This document shows, piece after piece, positions 18,969 through 27,555 of a stretch of DNA of 64,000 nt. The stretch covers positions 62,001 through 126,000 of the forward strand of contig NZ_FOLN01000010.1 of the NCBI RefSeq assembly GCF_900112395.1. Direction: 5' to 3'. The notes beneath the pieces are model-generated. The model saw only the letters and a list, made by a program, of their open reading frames with translations, did no database searches and was not told where the DNA came from. The translations under genes and the position numbers were made by a program. The stretch comes from Algibacter lectus (lineage in GTDB: Bacteria; Bacteroidota; Bacteroidia; Flavobacteriales; Flavobacteriaceae). Position 1 is the stretch's first letter. Each line of letters opens with the position of its first letter.

Positions 18969-19385
18969 ATGATGAATACACCTGTTAATATTTGCATAGT
19001 TGATGATGATGATATTTATCAATTTACTGTAGTGAAAACACTGGAGTTATTGGAGTTTGAAAAAAATATAAAAGTTTTTTCTGATGGAGAAGAAGCCTTA
19101 GAGTTTCTGTTAAGCAATCTAAACCAAAATGATGAGCTTCCAGATGTTATTTTTCTAGATATTAATATGCCTATTATGGATGGCTATCAATTTATGGAAG
19201 AGTATGTTAAAATTAAATCTAAGCTTGGTAAGAAAACAGTAATATATATGGTGTCTTCATCTGTAGATCCTGTAGATATTGAAAAGGCTAAAAGAATTAG
19301 TGATATATCAGATTATATTATAAAACCTATTGAGCCAGGGAAGCTTAAAAGCATAATGGAACAATTAATAAAAGAAAGTAATTAG
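18969..19385 (+). CDS. Single-domain response regulator (CheY/Rcp1-like)
   Basis: The 138-residue protein is a receiver domain alone: the acidic pocket VDDDD (12-15), phospho-acceptor D64 in FLDINMPIMDG, the switch Ser cluster around 96-98 and conserved K119 in IIKP. It has no output domain, so it would act by binding a partner or relaying phosphate. It starts 7 bases after the multi-PAS kinase, so it is almost certainly that kinase's cognate regulator. A second ATG directly follows the first, so the N-terminus is uncertain by one residue. Confidence 0.93.
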   Translation: MMNTPVNICIVDDDDIYQFTVVKTLELLEFEKNIKVFSDGEEALEFLLSNLNQNDELPDVIFLDINMPIMDGYQFMEEYVKIKSKLGKKTVIYMVSSSVDPVDIEKAKRISDISDYIIKPIEPGKLKSIMEQLIKESN

Positions 19386-19465
19386 AGAGCTGTTGAGTAT
19401 GAGTTAGTTGGGTTAAAAGCGTTTTATATATGACGAAAATCATTTAAAATCAGAATTCCCAAAGC

Positions 19466-19473
19466 TATATTTG
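19466..19473 (+). promoter_or_regulatory. Possible -7 element for hpf
   Basis: TATATTTG matches TAnnTTTG and lies 19 bases before the hpf start codon. The upstream TTG half is not evident. Confidence 0.4.
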
Positions 19474-19492
19474 ATAATATAAAATATAAGTT

Positions 19493-19792
19493 ATGATAGT
19501 AAATTTTGAATACGTAGGAGTAGATGCAAGCGAAACATTAACAGCTTTCACAGAAGAGAAATTAGAGAAATTATTTAATCGTTATGAGTTTTTAATAAGC
19601 GCAACGGTTCATTTTAAACAAGATGAAAAGGCTCATGATGCTGGTAAAATATGTAATATTGAATTAAGCTTACCAGGACCAAGAATATTTGCAACATCAA
19701 ACGAGCGTAATTTTGAGGTGTCGGTTAGAGAAACAGTTAACGATTTAGAAAAACAACTTAAAAAACGTAAAGAAGTTTATAAAACGCACTAG
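19493..19792 (+). CDS. Ribosome hibernation promoting factor, short form (HPF/RaiA family)
   Basis: The 99-residue protein fits the sigma-54 modulation/HPF family: an N-terminal VNFEYVGVDASETLTAFTEEKLEKL with the beta-alpha-beta pattern, then HFKQDE and a C-terminal amphipathic helix VNDLEKQLKKRKE. These proteins bind the 30S decoding region and inactivate ribosomes in stationary phase. The C-terminal dimerisation tail of long HPF is absent, so this is the short type. It has its own terminator and a likely own promoter. Confidence 0.9.
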   Translation: MIVNFEYVGVDASETLTAFTEEKLEKLFNRYEFLISATVHFKQDEKAHDAGKICNIELSLPGPRIFATSNERNFEVSVRETVNDLEKQLKKRKEVYKTH

Positions 19793-19820
19793 AATTTAAG
19801 AGTATCATATACAAGTTAGA

Positions 19821-19855
19821 AAGAGGGCTGAAATTTTATTTTAGCCCTCTTTTTT
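19821..19855 (+). terminator. Rho-independent terminator of hpf
   Basis: A 9-bp stem (19821-19829 with 19843-19851) with an AT loop is followed by six T's, 29 bases after the hpf stop codon. Confidence 0.85.
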
Positions 19856-19930
19856 GCTTTTGAATAAGGTTTTAATAAAATCTTAGATTAAAATCTGTTT
19901 TACTAAAAGTTTAAAAATTATAATTTTAAC

Positions 19931-20404
19931 CTAACGGTGGTGGTAAGGCTCATTTCTTAAAATAGTAAAACCCCGATAAAGTTGTTCAATAAAAAACAGG
20001 CGAATCATTTGGTGCGAAAATGTCATTTTAGATAAAGATATTTTACCTTTTGCTACGGCGTAAATCTCATCCGAAAATCCGTAAGGTCCACCAATAACAA
20101 AAACCAATTGCTTAATTCCAGAGTTCATGTGTTTTTGCAAATAGTCAGAAAAACCTACAGAATTAAACTGTTTTCCGTTCTCGTCAAGTAAAATTAAGGT
20201 GTCGGTATTGCTTAATTTCTTCAAAATAAGTTCGCCTTCTTTTTGTTTTTGTAAATCTTCACTTAAATTTTTAGAATTTTTTATATCCGGAATAATTTCT
20301 AACGAGAACTTAATGTAAAAACCTAAACGCTTCTGATAATCAGCTATTAACGCTAAAAGTTGTTTGTTGTCTGTTTTTCCTATGGCAATAAGTTTGATAG
20401 TCAT
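19931..20404 (-). CDS. rlmH: 23S rRNA (pseudouridine1915-N3)-methyltransferase RlmH
   Basis: The 157-residue protein has the SPOUT features of RlmH: DTLILLDENGKQFNS, FVIGGPYGFSDE (the knotted SAM-binding loop) and the C-terminal SLSKMTFSHQMIRLFFIEQLYRGFTILRNEPYHH block, which is close to invariant in the family. It methylates pseudouridine 1915 of helix 69 in the intact 70S ribosome. Length is standard. It converges on hpf and is divergent from nadC. Confidence 0.97.
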   Translation of the reverse strand: MTIKLIAIGKTDNKQLLALIADYQKRLGFYIKFSLEIIPDIKNSKNLSEDLQKQKEGELILKKLSNTDTLILLDENGKQFNSVGFSDYLQKHMNSGIKQLVFVIGGPYGFSDEIYAVAKGKISLSKMTFSHQMIRLFFIEQLYRGFTILRNEPYHHR

Positions 20405-20504
20405 ATAAGCAAAATTACTATTTAGTATTTATGAATAATGTATTTAAATAAGAAAAATTCTTAAATTTCGTAAAAGTAAAATTTATTTTCGTAAATCAAT
20501 TTCT

Positions 20505-20512
20505 TACTTTTG
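20505..20512 (+). promoter_or_regulatory. Possible -7 element for nadC
   Basis: TACTTTTG matches TAnnTTTG and is 20 bases before the nadC start codon. The -33 TTG is not evident at the usual spacing. Confidence 0.4.
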
Positions 20513-20532
20513 TTGCAAACCAAAAACAAATT

Positions 20533-21393
20533 ATGATTACACAGGAACAATTTGATACAGAAGTGAAAATGATAATTTCTAACGCTATACGTGAAGACGT
20601 TGGTGATGGTGATCATAGTTCTTTAGCTTGTATCCCTGAAAATGCAAGAGGAAAAGCTAAACTTTTAGTTAAAGATAAAGGTATTATTGGCGGTGTTAAT
20701 TTTGCTAAAAAAGTTTTTGCTTACGTAGATAAAAATTTAAAATTAGATGTACGTATTGAAGATGGAACAGAGGTAACATACGGAGATATTGTTATGTATG
20801 TAGAAGGTTCTTCTCAATCTATTTTAAAAGCAGAGCGTACGGTTTTAAACGCAATGCAACGTATGAGTGCTATTGCTACTAAAACGAGAATGTTTGTGGA
20901 TTTGGTGGAAGGTACTAAAACTAAAATTTTAGATACTAGAAAAACTACACCAGGAATTCGTGTGTTAGAAAAATGGGCTGTAAAAATTGGTGGTGGAGAA
21001 AATCACAGATTTGCACTTTACGACATGATTATGCTTAAAGATAATCATATCGATTTTGCTGGAGGAATTACTAAAGCCATTACTATGGCTAAAGAATATT
21101 TAACAGAAACTGGTAGAGATTTACAAATTATGGTAGAAGCTCGCGATTTAAGTGAAGTTGAAGAGATTTTACAATCAGAAGGTGTTTATCGTATTTTAAT
21201 AGATAATTTCGATTATGAAGATACTAGAAAAGCGGTAAAATTAATTGGTAATAAGTGTTTAACAGAATCTTCTGGAAATATTAACGAAGCAACAATTCGT
21301 CATTATGCCGAATGTGGAGTTAATTTTATTTCTTGTGGAGCGTTAACGCATTCTGTACACAATATGGATTTAAGTTTAAAAGCGATGAAATAG
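20533..21393 (+). CDS. nadC: Nicotinate-nucleotide pyrophosphorylase (carboxylating)
   Basis: The 286-residue enzyme converts quinolinate and PRPP to nicotinate mononucleotide, CO2 and PPi in de novo NAD synthesis. Diagnostic motifs are EDVGDGDHSS near the N-terminus, ERTVLNAMQRMSAIAT, LDTRKTTPGIRVLEKWAVKIGGGENHR, KDNHI, MVEARDLSEVEE and the C-terminal ESSGNINE and SCGALTHS. Length is typical. It has its own terminator downstream and is divergent from rlmH; no other NAD gene is nearby. Confidence 0.97.
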   Translation: MITQEQFDTEVKMIISNAIREDVGDGDHSSLACIPENARGKAKLLVKDKGIIGGVNFAKKVFAYVDKNLKLDVRIEDGTEVTYGDIVMYVEGSSQSILKAERTVLNAMQRMSAIATKTRMFVDLVEGTKTKILDTRKTTPGIRVLEKWAVKIGGGENHRFALYDMIMLKDNHIDFAGGITKAITMAKEYLTETGRDLQIMVEARDLSEVEEILQSEGVYRILIDNFDYEDTRKAVKLIGNKCLTESSGNINEATIRHYAECGVNFISCGALTHSVHNMDLSLKAMK

Positions 21394-21418
21394 TTTTTAA
21401 TTTCATAAAATATATAAA

Positions 21419-21446
21419 AGAGTGTCTATATAGACACTCTTTTTTT
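21419..21446 (+). terminator. Rho-independent terminator of nadC
   Basis: A perfect 22-base palindrome (21419-21440) is followed by T's to 21446, 25 bases after the nadC stop codon. Confidence 0.88.
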
Positions 21447-21451
21447 ATACC

Positions 21452-21481
21452 TTGCTTTCAGTAATTACTTTATTAACTTTG
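21452..21481 (+). promoter_or_regulatory. Bacteroidota-type promoter for the yihY-like gene and priA run
   Basis: TTG (21452-21454), a spacer of exactly 19, then TAACTTTG (21474-21481) fit the TTG-N19-TAnnTTTG pattern. The start codon at 21508 is 26 bases downstream. Confidence 0.7.
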
Positions 21482-21507
21482 TATTTATTCTGTTTAATTT
21501 TTTATTA

Positions 21508-22449
21508 ATGACAAAACCCATTGAAGACAAGCTAGATAAAATTCCTGTAATTAATATCTTGGTTCGGTTTTTAAAAAAATTAAAATTACCAGGGTTAGAA
21601 GGTCTTTCATTTTACGATTTAGTAGAGCTTTATGTTATCGGGATTGCAAAAGGTGCTTTAGCTACACGAGCTAGTGCCATCGCTTTTAGTTTTTTTATGG
21701 CTATTTTTCCGTTTCTATTATTTGTGCTTATCATTATTCCATATGTACCTATAGATGATTTTAAAATAGAATTTTTAGTGTTTCTAGAATCGTTTTTACC
21801 ACCAAATACATCAGATTTTTTCTTTGAAAATATTTTTGAAAACATCGACCAATCGCAGCGTGGCGGTCTATTATCCTCTGTGTTTGTTTTATCCATTGGT
21901 TTAATGGCAAATGGTGTAAATGCAGTGTTTTCGGGGTTCGAGAACTCGTATCACGAGCAACTTACCCGAAATGTGTTTAAACAATATCTGTATGCATTAG
22001 GTATTGCATTAATATTGGCATTTTTACTTATTATTACCATTGTGGTGTTAGGTTATTTTCAGTTGTACGTGGTGCAAGGCTTGTTTGATGCCTTAGAGCA
22101 TCGTGGTTACGAGGTAGCGAGCCAAGGCTTGTTCTGGACCGATGTTGTAAAGTATTTATTTTTTGTACTTATGGTGTATTTAGCAACGGCAACCTTATAT
22201 TATTTTGGCACAAAAGAAGGGAAATATTCTAATTTTTTCTCAATAGGTGCTCTTTTTACAACCTTACTTATTATATTAACGTCTTATTTTTTCGGTTTGT
22301 ATATCGAAAACTTCGGACAATACAATAAACTATACGGGTCTATTGGCGCGTTATTAATATTAATGTTTTACTTATGGCTCAACTCTAATATTTTGTTGCT
22401 TGGTTACGAGTTGAACGCCTCATTAAATAAACTTAGAAAAAGCTTTTAA
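21508..22449 (+). CDS. YihY/BrkB-family inner-membrane protein
   Basis: The 313-residue protein has about six transmembrane segments and the family motif ATRASAIAFSFFMAIFPFLLF near residues 52-72, plus YGSIGALLILMFYLWLNSNILLLGYELNA at the C-terminus. The family (YihY, BrkB, once called RNase BN) is widespread and its biochemical function is unsettled; the RNase BN assignment was withdrawn. A cytoplasmic N-terminus of about 35 residues precedes the first membrane helix. The next gene starts 2 bases after its stop, so it is operonic with the DUF2147 gene. Confidence 0.92.
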   Translation: MTKPIEDKLDKIPVINILVRFLKKLKLPGLEGLSFYDLVELYVIGIAKGALATRASAIAFSFFMAIFPFLLFVLIIIPYVPIDDFKIEFLVFLESFLPPNTSDFFFENIFENIDQSQRGGLLSSVFVLSIGLMANGVNAVFSGFENSYHEQLTRNVFKQYLYALGIALILAFLLIITIVVLGYFQLYVVQGLFDALEHRGYEVASQGLFWTDVVKYLFFVLMVYLATATLYYFGTKEGKYSNFFSIGALFTTLLIILTSYFFGLYIENFGQYNKLYGSIGALLILMFYLWLNSNILLLGYELNASLNKLRKSF

Positions 22450-22451
22450 TT

Positions 22452-22874
22452 ATGAAGAAATACATTTGGTTAATTACAATTTGCATGCTGTCGATATCAG
22501 TTCAATCTCAAGACATTTTAGGACAATGGAAAACAGTTGATGATGAAACAGGAGCGCACAAATGTATTATCGATATTTATGAAGAAAATGGTAAAGTGTA
22601 CGGCAAGGTTATAGAAATTCTTGAACCCTTTGATAAAAACACCTTGTGTCAAGATTGCGAAGGTGATAAAAAAGATAAGCCTATTCTTGGTATGGTTATT
22701 ATCAATGAACTCGAAAAACATGGAGAGCATTATAAAAATGGAACTATTTTCGATGCTGAAAATGGTAAAGAGTACAAATGTAGAATTGTGTTAGATAAAG
22801 AAACAGGTAAGCTACAAGTTCGAGGCTATATTGCATTTTTATACCTTACGCAATATTGGATTCGACATAAATAA
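22452..22874 (+). CDS. DUF2147-family exported protein
   Basis: The 140-residue protein has a signal peptide (about residues 1-19, ending SVQSQ) followed by a small domain containing GQWKTVDDETG, a C..C pair (CQDC around 67-70), NGTIFDAENGKEYKC and RGYIAFLYLTQYW. This is the DUF2147 pattern, a lipocalin-like beta-barrel of unknown function. It is probably periplasmic. It is sandwiched between the yihY-like gene (2-base gap) and priA (24-base gap). Confidence 0.88.
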   Translation: MKKYIWLITICMLSISVQSQDILGQWKTVDDETGAHKCIIDIYEENGKVYGKVIEILEPFDKNTLCQDCEGDKKDKPILGMVIINELEKHGEHYKNGTIFDAENGKEYKCRIVLDKETGKLQVRGYIAFLYLTQYWIRHK

Positions 22875-22898
22875 TTATTCAATTTAAGGATTATTACT

Positions 22899-25349
22899 TT
22901 GCACTATATAGACGTTATAATACCCGTTCCGCTTCAAAAATTATTCACCTACAGCATTACAGCTTCGGAGTTCGATTTTATAGAGCCAGGTATGCGTGTT
23001 GCTGTTCCTTTTGGGAAATCTAAAATTTATACGGGTATTGTTTATCGTGTGCATCATGATGCACCAACGGCTTATGAAGCTAAAGAAATTCAGCAAATTT
23101 TAGACGAAACTCCTGTTGTTAATCAAAAGCAATTGAAGCTTTGGGATTGGGTTTCTAGTTATTATATGTGCACCATGGGAGATGTTATGCGTGCCTCATT
23201 GCCAAGTGCATTTATTTTAGAAAGTGAAACTGTAATTTCTAAGAATAATAAAACCACTATAGACGAATCTACTTTAAAAGATGATGAGTTTTTGGTTTAC
23301 GAAGCTTTGCACCATCAATCGTCTTTAAAAATTCAGGATATTTCTAATATCTTGAGTAAAAAGAATGTGCTATCTGTTATTAAGCGCTTAATTGAAAAAG
23401 AAGCTATTTCTGTTGAAGAAGAGGTTTACGAAAAGTATAAACCAAAATTAGTGCGCTATGTTAAGTTGCATACGTTTTATTCTACGGAAAAAGAATTTCA
23501 TGAGTTAATGAACGATTTAAGTCGCGCTCCAAAGCAGCGTGATGTCGTGATGACGTTGTTTTCTATTTCTGCAAAAACGAGAAAACCTGTAAAAGTTTCT
23601 GAGTTATCGGAAGAGAGTGGTGCTTCAACTTCAATTATAAAATCTTTAATAGATAAAAGTGTTTTAGAAGAATATTTTATTCAAACAGACCGTGTTCAGT
23701 ATTCTGGTGAAGAAAATGAAAACTCTAAAAAACTAAATAGCTATCAAGAAACGGCGTTAACAGAAATAAAAGACACTTTCGAAAAGCATCAGGTTACTTT
23801 ATTACATGGCGTTACTTCTTCAGGGAAAACGGAAGTATATGTTAAGTTAATTGAAGATATTCTAAATTCTGGGCAGCAAGTATTGTATTTGTTACCAGAA
23901 ATAGCTTTAACCACACAGTTGGTTAATAGACTTCAGAATTATTTTGGAGATCAAGTCGCGGTATTTCATTCTAAATATTCATCTCATGAACGTGTTGAGG
24001 TTTGGAATCAGGTTTTAGAACTTTCCGCGAAAGCGAAAATAGTGTTAGGTGCGCGTTCATCGATATTTTTACCTTTTGATAATTTAGGATTAATAATTGT
24101 TGATGAAGAGCATGAGCAATCGTTTAAACAATTTGATCCAGCACCACGCTACCATGCAAGAGACACAGCTGTAGTTTTGGCTCATTTACATAAGGCTAAA
24201 GTGCTTTTGGGCTCGGCAACACCAAGTTTAGAAAGTTATTTTAATGCACAGCAAAACAAATATGGCTTTGTAGAGCTTATGCATCGCTTTAATGATGTAT
24301 TGATGCCAGAAGTGGAGTTGGTTGATATTAAAGAAAAGCAGAAGAAAAAGCGCATGAAAGGTCATTTTAGCGATAGACTTATTGCTGAAATGACAGAAAC
24401 ATTAGCGGAAGGGCATCAAATTATTTTGTTTCAAAACCGCAGAGGCTTTTCGCCTATTGTAGAGTGCAGTACTTGTGGTGAGGCACCACAATGTCCTAAT
24501 TGTGATGTGAGTTTAACGTACCACCAATATCGAGACCAATTACGTTGTCATTATTGTGGGTATGTTGTGGCTATGCTTAGAAAATGTGTGGCTTGTGGTA
24601 GTCCAGAACTTGATAATAAAGGTTTCGGAACAGAACAGATTGAAGCTGAGGTAAAGGTATTGTTCCCGGAGCATAACGTGGCGCGTATGGATTTGGATAC
24701 TACGCGTGGTAAATATGGTTACGAGAAAATTATAACGGCATTAGAACAGCAAGAAATCGATATTTTGGTTGGTACACAAATGCTTACTAAGGGGCTAGAT
24801 TTTAGAAACGTAAAGCTAGTTGGTATTATGAATGCCGATAATATGCTTAATTTTCCTGACTTTAGAGCGCACGAGCGTAGCTTTCAGCTTATGTTGCAGG
24901 TATCGGGTAGGGCAGGTAGAACGGAAGAGCGCGGCAAGGTTTTAATACAGACTTACAATCCGTACCACAATATTTTACAGCAGGTGTCTACTAATAATTA
25001 TATCGATATGTTTAAAGAACAAATGAACGAGCGGTATAATTTTAAGTACCCTCCAATTTATAAGCAAATAAAAATTACGTTAAAACATAAAGATTATAAT
25101 CGTGTGGAAATAGCTGCAGATTGGTATGCTACGTCGTTAAGGCAAGTGTTTAAAGAACATGTTTTAGGGCCAGAATTCCCGCCTGTATCACGAATTAGAA
25201 ATCAATATCATAAAAATATTTTGGTAAAAATACCGAAGGAACACTCTTTAGCAAAAACAAAAGAAGCTATCATTAAAATTAACAATAGCTTCTTGAATGT
25301 AAAAGGTTTTCGCTCGGTTCGTGTTATCCTTAATGTGGATAATTACTAG
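22899..25349 (+). CDS. priA: Primosomal replication-restart helicase PriA (TTG start)
   Basis: The 816-residue protein has an N-terminal 3'-DNA-binding domain (HYIDVIIPVPLQKLFTYS), Walker A GVTSSGKTE (around residue 303), the Walker B DEEHEQSF, the zinc-binding block with paired cysteines (CSTCG, CPNCD, CHYCG, CVACG; around 523-562), GTQMLTKGLDF and the QVSGRAGR helicase motif. It reloads the replisome at stalled forks. The start is TTG: no ATG exists between the upstream stop codon and the conserved N-terminus, and AAGGA lies about 8 bases before it. The first ATG downstream would delete about 30 conserved residues. Confidence 0.96.
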   Translation: MHYIDVIIPVPLQKLFTYSITASEFDFIEPGMRVAVPFGKSKIYTGIVYRVHHDAPTAYEAKEIQQILDETPVVNQKQLKLWDWVSSYYMCTMGDVMRASLPSAFILESETVISKNNKTTIDESTLKDDEFLVYEALHHQSSLKIQDISNILSKKNVLSVIKRLIEKEAISVEEEVYEKYKPKLVRYVKLHTFYSTEKEFHELMNDLSRAPKQRDVVMTLFSISAKTRKPVKVSELSEESGASTSIIKSLIDKSVLEEYFIQTDRVQYSGEENENSKKLNSYQETALTEIKDTFEKHQVTLLHGVTSSGKTEVYVKLIEDILNSGQQVLYLLPEIALTTQLVNRLQNYFGDQVAVFHSKYSSHERVEVWNQVLELSAKAKIVLGARSSIFLPFDNLGLIIVDEEHEQSFKQFDPAPRYHARDTAVVLAHLHKAKVLLGSATPSLESYFNAQQNKYGFVELMHRFNDVLMPEVELVDIKEKQKKKRMKGHFSDRLIAEMTETLAEGHQIILFQNRRGFSPIVECSTCGEAPQCPNCDVSLTYHQYRDQLRCHYCGYVVAMLRKCVACGSPELDNKGFGTEQIEAEVKVLFPEHNVARMDLDTTRGKYGYEKIITALEQQEIDILVGTQMLTKGLDFRNVKLVGIMNADNMLNFPDFRAHERSFQLMLQVSGRAGRTEERGKVLIQTYNPYHNILQQVSTNNYIDMFKEQMNERYNFKYPPIYKQIKITLKHKDYNRVEIAADWYATSLRQVFKEHVLGPEFPPVSRIRNQYHKNILVKIPKEHSLAKTKEAIIKINNSFLNVKGFRSVRVILNVDNY
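24022..24037. repeat. Copy 1 of a GC-containing 16-mer motif
   Basis: The 16-mer TTTCCGCGAAAGCGAA lies inside priA. Its reverse complement recurs with one mismatch at 32140-32155, outside any gene. Confidence 0.45.
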
Positions 25350-25419
25350 TTCAGCTAAAATAAAAATGGGGTAATAATTATTTTAGTAGAATTTTCCTTT
25401 TTTTTAAAGGAGAGCGTTA

Positions 25420-26115
25420 TTAAATATTATTTAACGCATCAACAAGTTGCGTTTTCTTATTTCTACTTAAAGGAATTTCATAAGCACCAACTTCAACGTT
25501 TTTGCTATTAAATCTGTCAATTTTATCCAAATTAACGATGTAAGATTTATGAATTCTTAAAAATTTACCTTCTGGTAATTCTGCTTCAAAAGATTTCATA
25601 GTCGATAAAACTACTAAGCTATTTTCTTCAGTTACTAGTTTAACGTAATCACCAAGGGCTTCAATCCACTTAATGTCTTTAATGTAAACTTTACGTTTTT
25701 TAAGGTTACTTTTTACAAATATATGTTCGCCATCTTCTTCGTTAAAGTCTAGAGTTAATCTATGTTGCTCTAAAGCTTTATCTACAGAGGTGTTAAAGCG
25801 CTCTCTTGTAATTGGTTTATGTAAATAATCGGTAGCATCATAATTAAAAGCTTTAAATGCATATTCCGTTTTACCTGTTACAAATATAATTTGAGGTTTA
25901 TTATTTAATACATCTAAAAGCTCAAATCCGTTTAGTACTGGCATTTCAATATCTAAAAAGATTAAATCTACTTGATGTGTATTTAAACCATTTTTGGTTT
26001 CCAACGCACTACTGTACTCTGCTATTAAATTTAATGAGGGATGGTTCTCTACTAATTTCACAATAGAGAGGCGTTGTATGGCTGAATCGTCTACTACTAC
26101 ACAGTTTAATGTCAT
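25420..26115 (-). CDS. LytTR-family response regulator transcription factor
   Basis: The 231-residue protein combines a receiver domain (1-120; DD at 9-10, phospho-acceptor D55 in FLDIEMPV, K100 in LHKPI) with a C-terminal LytTR DNA-binding domain (about 135-230; IEALGDYVKLVTEE, LRIHKSYIVNLDKI, VPLSRNKK-like tail). LytTR proteins bind pairs of 9-bp direct repeats about 21 bp apart. No histidine kinase is adjacent, so it is an orphan here. It converges on priA. A candidate paired site exists far away at 43165-43199. Confidence 0.94.
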   Translation of the reverse strand: MTLNCVVVDDSAIQRLSIVKLVENHPSLNLIAEYSSALETKNGLNTHQVDLIFLDIEMPVLNGFELLDVLNNKPQIIFVTGKTEYAFKAFNYDATDYLHKPITRERFNTSVDKALEQHRLTLDFNEEDGEHIFVKSNLKKRKVYIKDIKWIEALGDYVKLVTEENSLVVLSTMKSFEAELPEGKFLRIHKSYIVNLDKIDRFNSKNVEVGAYEIPLSRNKKTQLVDALNNI

Positions 26116-26258
26116 AACATTTCTTTTATTTCGGTTAAGATATCGACAATAGTACGAAAAATTCGGCTAAAAACCAAAAATCATCGGCAAACTGTAAATT
26201 TTAACATTTTTTTAACACTGAAATAATATGCTGTTCGCATAAAATAAATAAGATTAAG

Positions 26259-26289
26259 TTGTGTAAGATATAAATATTAATTACTTTTG
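26259..26289 (+). promoter_or_regulatory. Promoter of rpsF-rpsR-rplI
   Basis: TTG (26259-26261), a 20-base spacer and TACTTTTG (26282-26289) match the Bacteroidota promoter consensus. The leader before rpsF would be only about 25-30 bases, too short for an S6:S18-type mRNA leader. Confidence 0.7.
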
Positions 26290-26321
26290 CAGCCAATTTT
26301 TAACAATAAAAATAGATTTTT

Positions 26322-26660
26322 ATGAATCATTATGAAACTGTTTTCATCTTAAATCCCGTTTTATCTGAAGATCAGATAAAGGAGACAGTAAAGAAATACG
26401 AAGATTTTCTTGTTTCTAACGGCGCTAAGATGGTATCAAAAGAAAACTGGGGGCTTAAGAAGTTAGCTTACCCTATTCAAAACAAAAAAAGTGGATTTTA
26501 TCACTTATTTGAGTATCAAGTAGCCGGAGAGGTTATCAATCCTTTAGAAGTAGAGTTTAGACGTGACGAGCGTTTTATGCGTTATTTAACAGTAGCGTTA
26601 GATAAACATGCTATTTCTTGGGCAGAAAGAAGAAGAGAGAAACTTAAACAAAAAGCTTAA
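26322..26660 (+). CDS. rpsF: 30S ribosomal protein S6
   Basis: The 112-residue protein has the S6 pattern: [45 protein letters not shown] and [17 protein letters not shown]6 binds 16S rRNA in the platform as a heterodimer with S18. It is the first gene of the conserved rpsF-rpsR-rplI cluster, with 2 bases before rpsR. Confidence 0.98.
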   Translation: MNHYETVFILNPVLSEDQIKETVKKYEDFLVSNGAKMVSKENWGLKKLAYPIQNKKSGFYHLFEYQVAGEVINPLEVEFRRDERFMRYLTVALDKHAISWAERRREKLKQKA

Positions 26661-26662
26661 TT

Positions 26663-26959
26663 ATGTCATCAATAGAACAACAATCTAAAGGAAAAAAAGA
26701 CGGCGAAATTAGATATTTAACGCCTCTAAATATTGAAACTAATAAGCAAAAGAAATATTGTCGTTTCAAAAAATCAGGTATCAAGTATGTAGATTATAAA
26801 GATGCAGACTGGTTACTAAGATTTGTAAATGAGCAAGGTAAAATTTTACCTCGTCGTTTAACAGGAACTTCATTAAAGTATCAAAGAAAAGTGTCTGTTG
26901 CTGTAAAAAGAGCACGTCACTTAGCTTTAATGCCTTATGTAGCTGATTTATTAAAATAA
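26663..26959 (+). CDS. rpsR: 30S ribosomal protein S18
   Basis: The 98-residue protein contains [44 protein letters not shown] and [13 protein letters not shown], all S18 signatures. The N-terminal part is somewhat extended and basic, as is usual in this phylum. It is translationally close to rpsF and is followed by rplI after 13 bases. Confidence 0.98.
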   Translation: MSSIEQQSKGKKDGEIRYLTPLNIETNKQKKYCRFKKSGIKYVDYKDADWLLRFVNEQGKILPRRLTGTSLKYQRKVSVAVKRARHLALMPYVADLLK

Positions 26960-26972
26960 AATACTGATAACA

Positions 26973-27419
26973 ATGGAACTTATATTAAAACAAGACGTTG
27001 AAAATTTAGGATTTAAAGACGATGTTGTAACAGTTAAGAACGGTTATGGTAGAAATTTTTTAATTCCTCAGAAACAAGCTATTATAGCAACTGTTTCAGC
27101 TAAAAAAGTATTAGCAGAAAATTTAAAGCAACGTGCCTTTAAAGAAAAGAGAATAGTTGATGAAGCTAATGTAGTTGCAGAAGCTTTAAAAGCATTAGAA
27201 ATTAAAATCCAAGCTAAAGTTGGAACAGGAGATAAATTATTTGGTTCTGTAAACAACATCGATTTAGCAGCGGCTTTAGAAAAAGAAGGTCAAGCAATTG
27301 ATAAGAAATATATTACGCTTACAACTGTTAAACGTTTAGGTAAATATACTGCCGCAATTCGTTTACACAGAGATGTAAATGTTGATTTAGAATTCGACGT
27401 TATTGCTCAAGCAAACTAA
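26973..27419 (+). CDS. rplI: 50S ribosomal protein L9
   Basis: The 148-residue protein begins MELILKQDVENLGFKDDVVTVKNGYGRNFLIPQ, the typical L9 N-terminal rRNA-binding domain, joined by a long helix to a C-terminal domain (GTGDKLFGSVNNIDLAAAL). L9 contacts 23S domain V near the L1 stalk. It is the last gene of the operon and is followed by a strong terminator. Confidence 0.98.
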   Translation: MELILKQDVENLGFKDDVVTVKNGYGRNFLIPQKQAIIATVSAKKVLAENLKQRAFKEKRIVDEANVVAEALKALEIKIQAKVGTGDKLFGSVNNIDLAAALEKEGQAIDKKYITLTTVKRLGKYTAAIRLHRDVNVDLEFDVIAQAN

Positions 27420-27458
27420 TTTGTTAACATAAAGTTAATAAAAGTTTTAAATATAATT

Positions 27459-27486
27459 AACCACTCCTTTGGAGTGGTTTTTTTTT
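27459..27486 (+). terminator. Terminator of the rpsF-rpsR-rplI operon
   Basis: A 9-bp perfect stem (27459-27467 with 27471-27479), a TTT loop and a T-run to 27486 lie 40 bases past the rplI stop codon. Confidence 0.9.
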
Positions 27487-27555
27487 GGTCTATTTTTACT
27501 AGCGTTATGCATGCATAATTTTTCAAACTTAATACTTTAACTCAATCTTCAAACA

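Noticed and set aside
25350-25419. Terminator between priA and the LytTR gene
   Set aside because: Only a weak T-rich/AAAGGA pairing is visible near 25393-25411; the stem is too short to call.
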